DNA from: Sphingobium lignivorans
Lineage (GTDB): Bacteria; Pseudomonadota; Alphaproteobacteria; Sphingomonadales; Sphingomonadaceae
DNA length: 64,000 nt
Direction: 5' to 3'
Assembly (NCBI RefSeq): GCF_014203955.1
Contig: NZ_JACHKA010000001.1
Span: 806,001-870,000 of the forward strand
A program made the position numbers and the translations under genes. Numbering within the stretch: the stretch's first letter is position 1; every line of letters begins with the position of its first letter. Below the pieces are notes generated by a model. That model did no database searches and was not told the DNA's origin. It saw only the letters and a list, made by a program, of their open reading frames with translations. This document shows, piece after piece, positions 26,077 through 34,610 of the stretch.

Positions 26077-27330
26077 TCAGCACGGATTTTCCGGCGCGCG
26101 CGAATAATCCGCCTGGTTGCGTGCCAGCAGCCGGGCGGCGAATGGCGCGCGCCGCCAGTTCCACAGGCAGAGCCCGGTCAGCACCGTGGCGAACAGCGCC
26201 CCCAGAAGGATGCTGTAGCCGCTGTCGCCCAGCCAGTCGCCCAGCAGGGCCATGGCCAGCGGCGCAAGCACGGCGCTCACGCAGGTGTAGAAGAGCAGCA
26301 GTCCGGCGATGGAGCCGTGCCGGCTCTTCTCGTAGCAACTGATGCCGGTGGAATTGATGGTGGGATAGAGCACGGACATGAACAGGCCTGTCGCGGGCAG
26401 GGCGAAGACGGCGATCTCGGGGCCGCCCGCCAGCGCCATCCAGAACAGCACGGTCATGCCGAAGGTGCAGACAAGCAGGACGACGCTCCAGTCGAGGCGG
26501 GACAGCAGCCAGGCACCGAGAAACCGGCCCAGCGCGCGCAGCACGAAGAAGACCGAGACGGCATAGAGGGCAAGCCACGGGAAGGGCCCGGAATAGCCTG
26601 CCAGATAGGTGGGCACCCAGACATAGATGGCTGCTTCCGCGCCGACATAGAGCATGAGGGCGATGCTGAAGAACCAGGCCGTCGGCTCCCCCATCATGCG
26701 CATGGCATCGCGCGGGTCCGCCGGCTGTGCCTGCTCGCGAACCGGCGCCGGAAAGCGCGCCAGCGCAATGCCGATCAGCAGTGCCGCGCAGAGCATCGCG
26801 GCGATCAGGTAAATCCATTTCCAGCTGGTCTGCTGCTGGAGGAGGAAGGCGACCAGCGCCGGGCCGACGATCGCGCCGACTCCGAAAAAGCCCTCGACCA
26901 GATTCATCGTCGCGGCATGCTCGCGGGTGGAGCTTGTCAGATCGCCGATCAGTGCGAGCGCGCCCGATTTGAAAATGCCGATGCCAAGGCCCGAAAAGAA
27001 CAGCAAGACGACGAAAAACGCCATGCTGTGCCCCGCTGCGAACAGGCCCGAGCCCACGCCGAACAGCATCAGCCCCAGCAGGATGGTCCACTTGCGCCCG
27101 ATCCGGTCGGCGAGGAAACCCAGCGATATGGCGGCAACGCCGATGCCCGACATGGTGGCATATTGGAACGAGCCGCCGGCGGTCAGGCCGAGATCGAACT
27201 CGCGAATCACTTCCGGGATCACCGTGCCGACCGCATCGGTCGTCATCGCGAACATCGCGAACATGAGGAAGATGAGGAGCTTGAGGAGATGGTTGGCCGG
27301 CCGATCGGCCCGACTGACTGCATTCGGCAT
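26077..27330 (-). CDS. MFS sugar permease of the GH68 locus
   Basis: A 417-residue, 12-helix major facilitator transporter. The loop FLADRIGRKWTILLG after helix 2 is the MFS motif A; helices 7-12 follow a short cytoplasmic loop with ADPRDAMRM. I chose ATG 27330 because the hydrophobic domain begins about 16 residues later; upstream in-frame codons encode a non-conserved Arg-rich stretch. It is the first gene of the minus-strand sugar operon, next to lacI and facing the TonB receptor. It probably carries the released sugar across the inner membrane. Substrate (sucrose, fructose or an ester) is inferred from context. Confidence 0.88.
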   Translation of the reverse strand: MPNAVSRADRPANHLLKLLIFLMFAMFAMTTDAVGTVIPEVIREFDLGLTAGGSFQYATMSGIGVAAISLGFLADRIGRKWTILLGLMLFGVGSGLFAAGHSMAFFVVLLFFSGLGIGIFKSGALALIGDLTSSTREHAATMNLVEGFFGVGAIVGPALVAFLLQQQTSWKWIYLIAAMLCAALLIGIALARFPAPVREQAQPADPRDAMRMMGEPTAWFFSIALMLYVGAEAAIYVWVPTYLAGYSGPFPWLALYAVSVFFVLRALGRFLGAWLLSRLDWSVVLLVCTFGMTVLFWMALAGGPEIAVFALPATGLFMSVLYPTINSTGISCYEKSRHGSIAGLLLFYTCVSAVLAPLAMALLGDWLGDSGYSILLGALFATVLTGLCLWNWRRAPFAARLLARNQADYSRAPENPC

Positions 27331-27414
27331 GAATCTCCCCTTCGTTCTTTCTATCTGGCCCTGTCCGCGCAGGGCGTGGCCGCGGGATGAATGTCGGTGC
27401 ATGGGTTCCGGAAC

Positions 27415-27426
27415 GCAATCGGTTGT
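27415..27426. promoter_or_regulatory. LacI-type operator 3, upstream of the MFS permease
   Basis: GCAATCGGTTGT matches the perfect site at 27547-27558 at ten of twelve positions. It lies 85 bases upstream of the MFS start on the minus strand and 120 bases from operator 4, a spacing that would permit looping between the two. Confidence 0.5.
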
Positions 27427-27546
27427 GATTGGCCGATCCCATGCGCCGGCTGGCGCCTGTGACATTTTTGCAAGCGAAGGTCAAAGCATAGCACTTCTGT
27501 TGATTCTACACATTGTGCTGCAGCAAGATCTTCGCTAGACGGCGAC

Positions 27547-27558
27547 GCAATCGATTGC
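27547..27558. promoter_or_regulatory. LacI-type operator 4, perfect palindrome upstream of the TonB receptor
   Basis: GCAATCGATTGC is a perfect 12-bp palindrome and the best copy of the motif in the window. It lies 212 bases before the TTG start of the TonB receptor in the divergent promoter region. Confidence 0.7.
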
Positions 27559-27769
27559 ATAACATCGATGGAATGACAGTGCGAGAGGGTGGGCCGGAAT
27601 CATGGCACTTTTCCTCCGCCAGGCATCGAGAGCAGCTCGCAAACGCATGTGGGCGAACTCTCTTTCGTGCATCCATCGCACCCGGTTGAAAGCGGCCAGA
27701 GCCGTCGACCGGGTTTTCGGTCCGTGCATCGAGGGTCCGGAAGGTGACCGAGTCTTTGGGAGTTGGCAG

Positions 27770-30127
27770 TTGAAACGCAGTAATCTCTTCATCGCATGCA
27801 GCATCCTCGCGCTTGCGACCCCGGCATTCGCGCAGGATAACAGCGCGCCCGACGAGCCCTATGATGGCGGCGAGATCATCGTGACCGCGCAGAAGAGCGC
27901 GGAAAGCCTCACCAAGGCGCCGATCGCCGTGTCGGTCGTGCAGCAGGATGCGCTGGACCGTCAGGGTCTTTCGAGCGCCGACGCGCTGGTGACCACCGCG
28001 CCGAACCTGCAGCTCAGCCAGAACGGTTTCTCGATCCGCGGCATCGGCAGCAACAACAGCTTCAGCGGCTATTCGACGGTCGCGACGCAGATCGACGGCA
28101 TCTACGATCCCTCCGCGCAGGTGCTGCAGCTCGGCCTCTTCGACATCGGGGCGGTGGAAGTGCTGCGCGGCCCGCAGGGCACGGTCTACGGCCGCAACGC
28201 CACGGCCGGCGTGGTCAACATCAACACGGCCGACCCGGGCTTCCGCTTCGCCGCGGAAGGCGACATCCAGTATGCCAGCCGCAACCAGATGCGCGTGCGC
28301 GCCGCAGTCGACCTGCCTGTCACCGACACGCTGGCTATCCGCGTCGCGGGCTTCCGCCTCGCGGATGACGGGCTCGATCCGTATCTGGGCGCCGGCGAGG
28401 CATGGGGCAAGACTGACCTCTCGGCTGTGCGCGTCACGGCCCTCTGGGAGCCCACCTCGACGGTCAGCTGGCGGGTTTCGCTGAACTATGGCGAGAACCA
28501 GGGCACCATCCCGCTCAGCTATATGCGCAGCTACAATTACTATCCCGACGCCGACATGGCCTATACGGGCACGGACATCCGCAACGGGCTCTTCGGGCCG
28601 GGCGTCACGGTCTATGACAAGCAGTACAATCCCGGCGTCGAGGATGTCACCGACAACCGGATCAACACCAAATATTATGCCGCCCGCTCGCGCCTGAGCT
28701 GGGATGTGACGCCCAATCTCACCGCCACCTGGCTGGCGGGCTACTCGATGCTCAAGGACAATGGCGTCACGGCTTCCACCGGCGTGTTCGAGCAGCGCGC
28801 CGTCGATGCCAAGACCGAGACCTGGTCGCACGAGCTCGATCTCAATTACGAGATCGGCCGTTTCTCCATGGTCGCAGGCGCCTACATCTATCAGGACAAG
28901 AAGCCGTCCGGCAGCGCCCTGATCCATGCCGGCAACACGGCGCCCTATCCGTTCAACAGCGTCTTCAACATGTTCGGCGCCAAGGTCGTTGGCGAGGGCT
29001 TCAACATCTCCACGATCGATGCCGTGGATGTGGTGAACTACAATTCCAACGTCGGCAGCAAGTCACAGGCGCTGTTCGGTCAGGCCAAATATGAGCTGCT
29101 CGACGGCCTGAACATCACGGGCGGCGTGCGCGCCACGTGGGATCAGGTGCTGAGCCGCAACACGCAGCTGGTCTGCGCCGGCGGCACGGTGACGCTCGAG
29201 ACGATGAACCCGACCACATGCCCGGTCGGCGATCCCATCGCCTTCACCGACGACACCGATCGCCCCGAGGCGAAGTACAGCAAGGTCAACTGGAGAGCCG
29301 GGCTCGATTATCAAATCACGCCGCAGCTCATGGCCTATGGCACGGTGAGCACCGGCTATCGCAGCGGTGGCCTTCAGTCGAGTTCCAACCCGGTCGCTTT
29401 CCGGTCCTACGAGCCCGAGACGGTGACCAATTACGAGGCCGGCATCCGCGCCGACCTCTTCGATCGCCGCCTGTTCCTGGGCCTCACGGCCTATCAGATG
29501 GATTACAACAACCTGCAGGTGGCCTCGATCATCGTCGATCCCATCCAGGGGCCGATCCCGGTTTCGACCAACGCGGCCAAGGCGCGCATCCGTGGCGTCG
29601 AGCTGGAAACGCGCTTCTCGCCGACGCGCAACGACCACTTCTCCGGCTATGTGTCGTTCCTCGACACCAATTTCCTGTCCTTCCCCAATGGCCAGGACAA
29701 TCTCTATTCGGCCGACACGATGTACAACATCTTCGGCCCGATCCTCGGCTTCTCGTCGATCCCGTCCCAGACGGCGGACTTCTCGGGGAACGAGCTGCCC
29801 AATGCGCCGCGCTGGAGCGGACGGGTGAGCTATGCGCATGATTTCTACATCGGTGACGGCAAGCTGACGCCGGCTGTGGACTTCTACGTGCAGTCGCGGA
29901 CCTTCGCGGACATTGGCAACTATGCGCAGAGCCGCAACGGGTCCTACACCAAGACCGACCTCAACCTCACTTATGTGTTCCCGGGCGAGAATCTGACGCT
30001 GACCGCCTTCGTGAACAATCTCGAGGATGAGCGGATCGCCCAGAATGTGACGACGGTCTGGAGCTCCACGGTGGTGAACTACAGCGCGCCGCGCACGATC
30101 GGCGGGCGTGTCGGCTTCCGGTTCTGA
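27770..30127 (+). CDS. TonB-dependent receptor of the sugar locus
   Basis: A 785-residue outer-membrane receptor: signal peptide (KRSNLFIACSILALATPAFA, residues 2-21), TonB box EIIVTAQK, plug domain with SIRGIGSNN and EVLRGPQGTVYGRNATAGVVNI, and a 22-strand barrel ending in VGFRF. I chose TTG 27770 because it gives a standard signal peptide and has GGGAG at 27758-27762; the upstream ATG 27602 would bury the signal peptide 57 residues in. It is divergent from the permease and carries operator 4 upstream, so it is the likely outer-membrane importer for the locus substrate. TonB uptake suggests a ligand too large for porins. Confidence 0.92.
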   Translation: MKRSNLFIACSILALATPAFAQDNSAPDEPYDGGEIIVTAQKSAESLTKAPIAVSVVQQDALDRQGLSSADALVTTAPNLQLSQNGFSIRGIGSNNSFSGYSTVATQIDGIYDPSAQVLQLGLFDIGAVEVLRGPQGTVYGRNATAGVVNINTADPGFRFAAEGDIQYASRNQMRVRAAVDLPVTDTLAIRVAGFRLADDGLDPYLGAGEAWGKTDLSAVRVTALWEPTSTVSWRVSLNYGENQGTIPLSYMRSYNYYPDADMAYTGTDIRNGLFGPGVTVYDKQYNPGVEDVTDNRINTKYYAARSRLSWDVTPNLTATWLAGYSMLKDNGVTASTGVFEQRAVDAKTETWSHELDLNYEIGRFSMVAGAYIYQDKKPSGSALIHAGNTAPYPFNSVFNMFGAKVVGEGFNISTIDAVDVVNYNSNVGSKSQALFGQAKYELLDGLNITGGVRATWDQVLSRNTQLVCAGGTVTLETMNPTTCPVGDPIAFTDDTDRPEAKYSKVNWRAGLDYQITPQLMAYGTVSTGYRSGGLQSSSNPVAFRSYEPETVTNYEAGIRADLFDRRLFLGLTAYQMDYNNLQVASIIVDPIQGPIPVSTNAAKARIRGVELETRFSPTRNDHFSGYVSFLDTNFLSFPNGQDNLYSADTMYNIFGPILGFSSIPSQTADFSGNELPNAPRWSGRVSYAHDFYIGDGKLTPAVDFYVQSRTFADIGNYAQSRNGSYTKTDLNLTYVFPGENLTLTAFVNNLEDERIAQNVTTVWSSTVVNYSAPRTIGGRVGFRF

Positions 30128-30262
30128 GCCGATAAAAAATCAACGGGGCGGGCGGGTCTCTCGCTCGCCCCGGTTGCTTCACGGCGCGAAGCCGTCTGTA
30201 AAGGGGACAATCTCCGGCGACAGACCGGATGAAGCCGATCGCTGCCGGCGAGAGTTGTGGAG

Positions 30263-31873
30263 ATGAAGATCATGCGCACCCGACGACTGAAGTCTGCCGC
30301 CCTGCTGATGGCATCCGCTGCTGCCCTTTGCGCGATGCCCGCTCAGGCGAAGGATACCGCCGCGCCGCCCGCCGCCGCCCGGTGCGAAGCGCTGGCCGGG
30401 CAGTCCTTCGGCCCGGACGTCAAGATCCTCTCGGCGCGCCACGTCGCCGCAACGCCGCCCAGCGACCAGCTGAATGCCCATGGCTGGCGCCTCTCCTCCG
30501 CGCTCCCGGGACACTGCCGGGTCGATGGCATCATCAATGAGCGGCAGGGCGCCGGCGGCAAGACCTATGGCATCCGCTACGCGATCGCGATGCCGGACGA
30601 CTGGCAGGGCCGCTTCCTCCTGCAGGGCGGTGGCGGACTGAATGGTTCGGTGCTGGAGCCGACGGGCCCGGTCGCGGCCAATGGCGTGCCAGCGCTGGCG
30701 CGCGGCTTTGCCGTCATCAGCCATGACAGCGGCCATGAAGGCGCGGTGTTCGACAACAGTTTCATGGCCGACCAGCGGGCCGCGCTGGATTTTGCCGAGA
30801 CTTCGGTCCGCACGGCCACGCTGCTGGGCAAGAAGGTGACCACCGCTTATTATGGCCGGGACATCGCGCACAGCTATATGGCGGGCTGCTCGACCGGCGG
30901 CCGCGAGGCCATGCTGGCTTCCCAGCGCTATCCCGAGCTGTTCGACGGCATCATTGCCGGTGCCCCGGCCATGCGCACGGGGGATTCCAATCTCGCCATC
31001 GACTATTCGCATGTCCTGTTTAATCAGGTCGCCTCGAAGGGTGCGGACGGCAAGCCGGACGTCTCCGCCCTGTTCAGCGATGCGGTGCGCCAGACCATCC
31101 TCCACGGGCTGCTGGCCCAGTGCGATGGGCTCGACGGCCTCAAGGACGGCATGATCGAGAATGTCGCGCAATGCCGCTTCGATCCCGCGAAGCTGGTCTG
31201 CAAGCCGGGCCAGAGCAAGGACTGCATCAGCGCGGGTCTGGCGGGCGCGCTCAAGGTGGGGTTCGCGGGGCCGCGCGACAAGGCTGGCTATCCCCTCTAC
31301 ACGGCGATGCCTTTCGATACCGGCATTGTCGTGAAGCCGATGGGTTATCTGCCTACCGGTGCCCCCGGCCCGTTCGGCCCGCCCAGTACGGATACCGCCA
31401 TTGATCTCGATGCGCGCATCCAGGCCATCCGCAACGATCCCGTGCAGCGCCTGACCGACACGAACTACTGGACCAATCTCGGAACATTCCTCGATCGCGG
31501 CGGGAAGATGCTCTTCTTCCACGGCGTTTCGGACTTCTGGTTCTCGGCGCAGGCGACCTGGGACTATTATGAGCGCGCGGCCGAGACGAACGGCAAGGCA
31601 TTCACGAATGCCACGCGCTTCTACATGGTGCCGGGCATGCTGCATTGTCAGGGCGGCAATGCCTTCGACCAGTTCGACATGCTTGGCGCGCTGGTCGACT
31701 GGGTGGAAGAGGGCAAGGCGCCCGAGGCCATTGTCGCCGCGCGGAAGGACCAGCCGGAGGAAACCCGGCCGCTCTGTCCCTATCCCGGCCATGCCCGCTA
31801 TGTGGGCGGCGACGCGAAGAAGGCGAGCGCCTTTGCCTGCACGCCGGCACAGGACGGCCCGGCGGGCGATTGA
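30263..31873 (+). CDS. Tannase/feruloyl esterase family protein
   Basis: A 536-residue secreted esterase of the tannase/feruloyl-esterase family, which cleaves galloyl or hydroxycinnamoyl esters. A signal peptide ends near AMPAQA. The CS-D-HC catalytic pattern is complete: Cys209-Ser210 in GCSTGG, Asp424 in GVSDFW, and His461-Cys462 in MLHCQGG, in which the Cys pair would form the disulfide next to the triad. ATG 30263 and ATG 30272 are both possible starts. It lies 135 bases after the TonB receptor on the same strand and may be co-transcribed. This adds an ester-cleaving step to the sugar locus. Confidence 0.9.
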   Translation: MKIMRTRRLKSAALLMASAAALCAMPAQAKDTAAPPAAARCEALAGQSFGPDVKILSARHVAATPPSDQLNAHGWRLSSALPGHCRVDGIINERQGAGGKTYGIRYAIAMPDDWQGRFLLQGGGGLNGSVLEPTGPVAANGVPALARGFAVISHDSGHEGAVFDNSFMADQRAALDFAETSVRTATLLGKKVTTAYYGRDIAHSYMAGCSTGGREAMLASQRYPELFDGIIAGAPAMRTGDSNLAIDYSHVLFNQVASKGADGKPDVSALFSDAVRQTILHGLLAQCDGLDGLKDGMIENVAQCRFDPAKLVCKPGQSKDCISAGLAGALKVGFAGPRDKAGYPLYTAMPFDTGIVVKPMGYLPTGAPGPFGPPSTDTAIDLDARIQAIRNDPVQRLTDTNYWTNLGTFLDRGGKMLFFHGVSDFWFSAQATWDYYERAAETNGKAFTNATRFYMVPGMLHCQGGNAFDQFDMLGALVDWVEEGKAPEAIVAARKDQPEETRPLCPYPGHARYVGGDAKKASAFACTPAQDGPAGD

Positions 31874-31961
31874 GGCCGGCAGCGGGGGCGTTCTCGCCGG
31901 ACGGGGCCCACGCTGATTATCGAGGCTGCGGCCTTGTCCGTCCTGCGTCTGCGCAGGCAGG

Positions 31962-31990
31962 GGGAGCGCGATCGGAAGGACCGCGCTCCC
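31962..31990. terminator. Bidirectional hairpin between convergent genes
   Basis: A 9-bp perfect stem (GGGAGCGCG / CGCGCTCCC) with an 11-nt loop lies between the convergent tannase-like and DUF885 genes. It has no T-run. It likely terminates both transcripts. Confidence 0.55.
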
Positions 31991-32001
31991 ATTCTTGCGG
32001 A

Positions 32002-33840
32002 TCAGCTTGCCTTGGTGGCAGCGATCCAGTCGTCGATCTTCTTCTCGAGCACGGTCATGGGCAGCGAGCCCGTCATGAGAACCTGGGCATGGAATGCCTT
32101 GGCATCGAACTTCGGCCCCAGCTCGTCCTGCGCCTTCTTCTTGAGCCGCTGGATGGTCAGCGCGCCGATCTTGTAGGCAAGGGCCTGGCTGGGGATGGCG
32201 ATGTAGCGCTCCACTTCCGCCGTGGCGTCCGTCTTGCCCATCGAGCTGTTGTCCAGCATGTACTGGATCGCCTGCTCGCGGGTCCATCCCTTGGCATGGA
32301 TGCCGCTGTCGACGACCAGCCGCATCGCGCGGAGCATCTCGTCGTCATAATGACCCATGCGCTGATAGGGGTCCTCAAACAGGCCGAAGTCGAAGCCCAG
32401 CGTCTCCGCATAGAGGGCCCAGCCCTCGACATAGGCCGTGTTGCCTCCGAAGCGCATGAAGGCGGGGAGACCTTCATTCTCCTGCGCGAGGCTGAGCTGG
32501 AAATGATGCCCCGGTGCGCCTTCGTGCAGATAGAGCGTGGTCATGCCCGGCAGGCTGCGCGAGGGCAGGTCGTAGGCATTGAAGTAGAACACGCCCGGCC
32601 GCGAGCCATCGGGTGTCCCGTTCTCATAGGAGCCGCCCGCCTCGAACTTCTCGCGAAACTCGGGATAGGGCCGGATTTCCAGCGGCGCCTTGGGCAGGGT
32701 CGAGAACTGGCTTCCCACTTTCTGGTCCACCACTTTCCCGATGCGATAGAATTCCTCCGTCATCCATTCGCGCGACTTGGGATGGAATTCCGGCGAATCC
32801 CGCAAATGCGCGAAGAACTGCTGGAGCGTCCCCTTGAAGCCCACTTCCTCGCGCACCGCCTCCATGTTCTTCTGGATGCGGGCGACCTCGGAGAGGCCGA
32901 GCTGGTGGACATAGTCGGCGGTGAGGGGGAGGGTGGTCGTGCCGCGGATCAGCTCGGCATAGAGCAGGTCGCCACCCTTCATGGTGCTGAGCCCGACCGT
33001 CTCCCGGGCGACGGGCAGATATTCGGTGGCCAGGAAATCCCGCATCCGCTTCTGCGCCGGATTGATGCCGTTCACGATGATGTCGCGATAGGCAGCAGTG
33101 AGGCGGGTCTTGTCCGCGTCGGAGATGCCTTCAGGGAAGTTGAGCACGGGCTGGTAGAAAGGCGATTCCTCGACACTCTGCGCGGCCAGATTGTCGAACT
33201 GCTGGATCACATTGTTGATCGTGAGCCTGGTTTCCACCACGCCGCTGGCCATGCCTTGCCGGAAGCGCTCGATGGCGCGGTCCGTGAGCGCGATATAGTC
33301 CTTGTGGCGCTTGAGATTGTTCTCGTGATCCTCGAGCGTCTTGAACGGTGCGGCGCCCTTGCCCGACGCGAAGGTCGGATAGAAGGTGTGGAAGCCGCTG
33401 AAGTGATTGACGGGCCGGACGATCGTCAGGGCCAGGATCTCGGGGCGGAGTCCCCTCAGCGCCTCGTCGGTCTGCCATTCGAACACGTCATAGGCGATCT
33501 GGTTCTGCGCGGTCAGTCTGGACCGGTCGATGGTTTTCAGGGCTGCCAGATCCTGCTCGGCCGCCTTGCGTTCGGCATCGATATAGGCGTCCGTCAGATA
33601 ATCCCCCAGCCGGTCCGCATAGCGCAGGTCGCCGCGGAAGATGGCGTTGATGGGATTGCGCTTCAGATTGGCTTCGTCCGAAGCGGCGAACAAGGCGAAG
33701 AGCTTCTGGTCTTCGCTCTGGGCGGATTGCGTCGCGGGCGCGGCGCCATGGCCTTCATGCTGGGCCAGGGCCGGCGCGGCGAGCATCGCCGTTCCGAGCA
33801 GAAGGGCAATCGCCCGGGTGGTTCGCGAGGCGCGAGACAT
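32002..33840 (-). CDS. DUF885 family putative metallopeptidase, exported
   Basis: A 612-residue protein with signal peptide (MSRASRTTRAIALLLGTAMLAAPALAQ) and a His-rich stretch just after cleavage. DUF885 proteins are mostly helical and carry HEGxPGHH, seen here as HEGAPGHHFQ, with a downstream Glu in YVEGWALYAE; this resembles the zinc site of M3/M32-like peptidases. It is probably a periplasmic peptidase or ester hydrolase. Substrate unknown. It converges with the sugar locus and has no operator-like site, so I do not count it in the regulon. Confidence 0.85.
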   Translation of the reverse strand: MSRASRTTRAIALLLGTAMLAAPALAQHEGHGAAPATQSAQSEDQKLFALFAASDEANLKRNPINAIFRGDLRYADRLGDYLTDAYIDAERKAAEQDLAALKTIDRSRLTAQNQIAYDVFEWQTDEALRGLRPEILALTIVRPVNHFSGFHTFYPTFASGKGAAPFKTLEDHENNLKRHKDYIALTDRAIERFRQGMASGVVETRLTINNVIQQFDNLAAQSVEESPFYQPVLNFPEGISDADKTRLTAAYRDIIVNGINPAQKRMRDFLATEYLPVARETVGLSTMKGGDLLYAELIRGTTTLPLTADYVHQLGLSEVARIQKNMEAVREEVGFKGTLQQFFAHLRDSPEFHPKSREWMTEEFYRIGKVVDQKVGSQFSTLPKAPLEIRPYPEFREKFEAGGSYENGTPDGSRPGVFYFNAYDLPSRSLPGMTTLYLHEGAPGHHFQLSLAQENEGLPAFMRFGGNTAYVEGWALYAETLGFDFGLFEDPYQRMGHYDDEMLRAMRLVVDSGIHAKGWTREQAIQYMLDNSSMGKTDATAEVERYIAIPSQALAYKIGALTIQRLKKKAQDELGPKFDAKAFHAQVLMTGSLPMTVLEKKIDDWIAATKAS

Positions 33841-33947
33841 GCATCATCCTTTCGATCTGAGAGCGATCATCGCTGATCGTGTGTTGCGTGCCTAACACTG
33901 TGCGTGCGGCCTCGCAATCTGCCCGGAACATGGATGTGTGCATGAGG

Positions 33948-33981
33948 GCAGGCCCCCTCCGTCGATGCGGAAGGGGCCTGC
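33948..33981 (-). terminator. Hairpin after RcnB-like gene 1
   Basis: A 14-bp stem with one mismatch (GCAGGCCCCCTCCG against CGGAAGGGGCCTGC) and a 6-nt loop lies 10 bases downstream of the RcnB-like gene stop on the minus strand. No T-run follows. Confidence 0.55.
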
Positions 33982-33990
33982 GCAGGAGGA

Positions 33991-34425
33991 TCAGCGGAAG
34001 GCGTTGTGGACGACCTTCACAACGCGTCCGGTCTTGATGTTGACGAGCAGCGCATCGTTATAGTGGCGCACCCAGCGCTGGTTCACGCCCGGCTTGGCCC
34101 AGCGGAAGCGGCCATAATCCGAGACGACATAGGCGCGGCCATAATAAGCCGGCTGGATGCGCGCGCCGGGCTGGAACCGCTGGTAGCGGAAGGTGGCGCG
34201 CCAGGGATGGGCGCGATTATAGTCCCGGACCTCGCGTGCATAGTCCCAGCGGGCGTCCCGAACATCGCGCTTGGCCTCGCGCAGGTCCTGCCGGGCATCG
34301 TGCACCTTGCGCGCGTCCTTCTGCGCCTGATGGCGCTCCTGCTGATAATGGCTGGCCGGCTGCGCCATGGCGGTGGCCGGCAGGAGGGCCAGGGTGGCGA
34401 GGCCGGCAAGGATCAGTTTCTTCAT
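33991..34425 (-). CDS. RcnB-like periplasmic protein 1
   Basis: A 144-residue protein: signal peptide (MKKLILAGLATLALLPATAMAQ), a charged helical middle rich in Arg/Asp/Lys (residues about 28-70), and a C-terminal RcnB-type domain ending WVRHYNDALLVNIKTGRVV. E. coli RcnB is a periplasmic protein needed for nickel/cobalt homeostasis. In alphaproteobacteria the domain is common and not proven to bind metal. AAGGAG precedes ATG 34425. A longer paralogue lies 1 kb away on the same strand. Confidence 0.82.
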   Translation of the reverse strand: MKKLILAGLATLALLPATAMAQPASHYQQERHQAQKDARKVHDARQDLREAKRDVRDARWDYAREVRDYNRAHPWRATFRYQRFQPGARIQPAYYGRAYVVSDYGRFRWAKPGVNQRWVRHYNDALLVNIKTGRVVKVVHNAFR

Positions 34426-34532
34426 GGCATGACACTCCTTGTATCTTTGCCGGGCGCGGCGTGGATGCCGTGAGGAGGAGGAGCAGAACCGCCGCCGCAC
34501 CCGACATGGCTCTTATGGAGCCGGAGCGCTGA

Positions 34533-34553
34533 ACAGCGCGGGAACGGCGCTGT
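34533..34553. terminator. Possible hairpin after the prolyl-hydroxylase-like gene
   Basis: A perfect 7-bp stem ACAGCGC/GCGCTGT with a 7-nt loop lies 58 bases downstream of the gene on the minus strand and upstream of RcnB-like gene 1. It could be a weak terminator or regulatory site. Confidence 0.3.
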
Positions 34554-34610
34554 CAGCTTTCGCTCATAAGTGTCTCAAATTGTCTGCAGGCGCAGGGGGC
34601 GGAGGCGAGT

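Larger units (their letters stand above)
27331..27769. other. Divergent promoter region of the sugar locus (439 bp)
   Basis: This gene-free stretch separates the MFS permease from the TonB receptor. It holds LacI-type operators 3 and 4, AT-richer sequence around 27480-27515, and a leader of about 210 bases before the receptor's TTG start. An in-frame open stretch from ATG 27602 runs into the receptor but encodes an Arg/Ala-rich sequence with no known domain. I see no RNA gene. Confidence 0.6.

Noticed and set aside
27602-27769. An N-terminal signalling domain on the TonB receptor
   Set aside because: The in-frame extension is Arg/Ala-rich, has no secretin/TonB short domain, and would sit in front of the signal peptide.
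34440-34610. A small RNA or gene in the gap upstream of RcnB-like gene 1
   Set aside because: Only a weak 7-bp hairpin is visible; no coding frame with a ribosome site or strong promoter was found.
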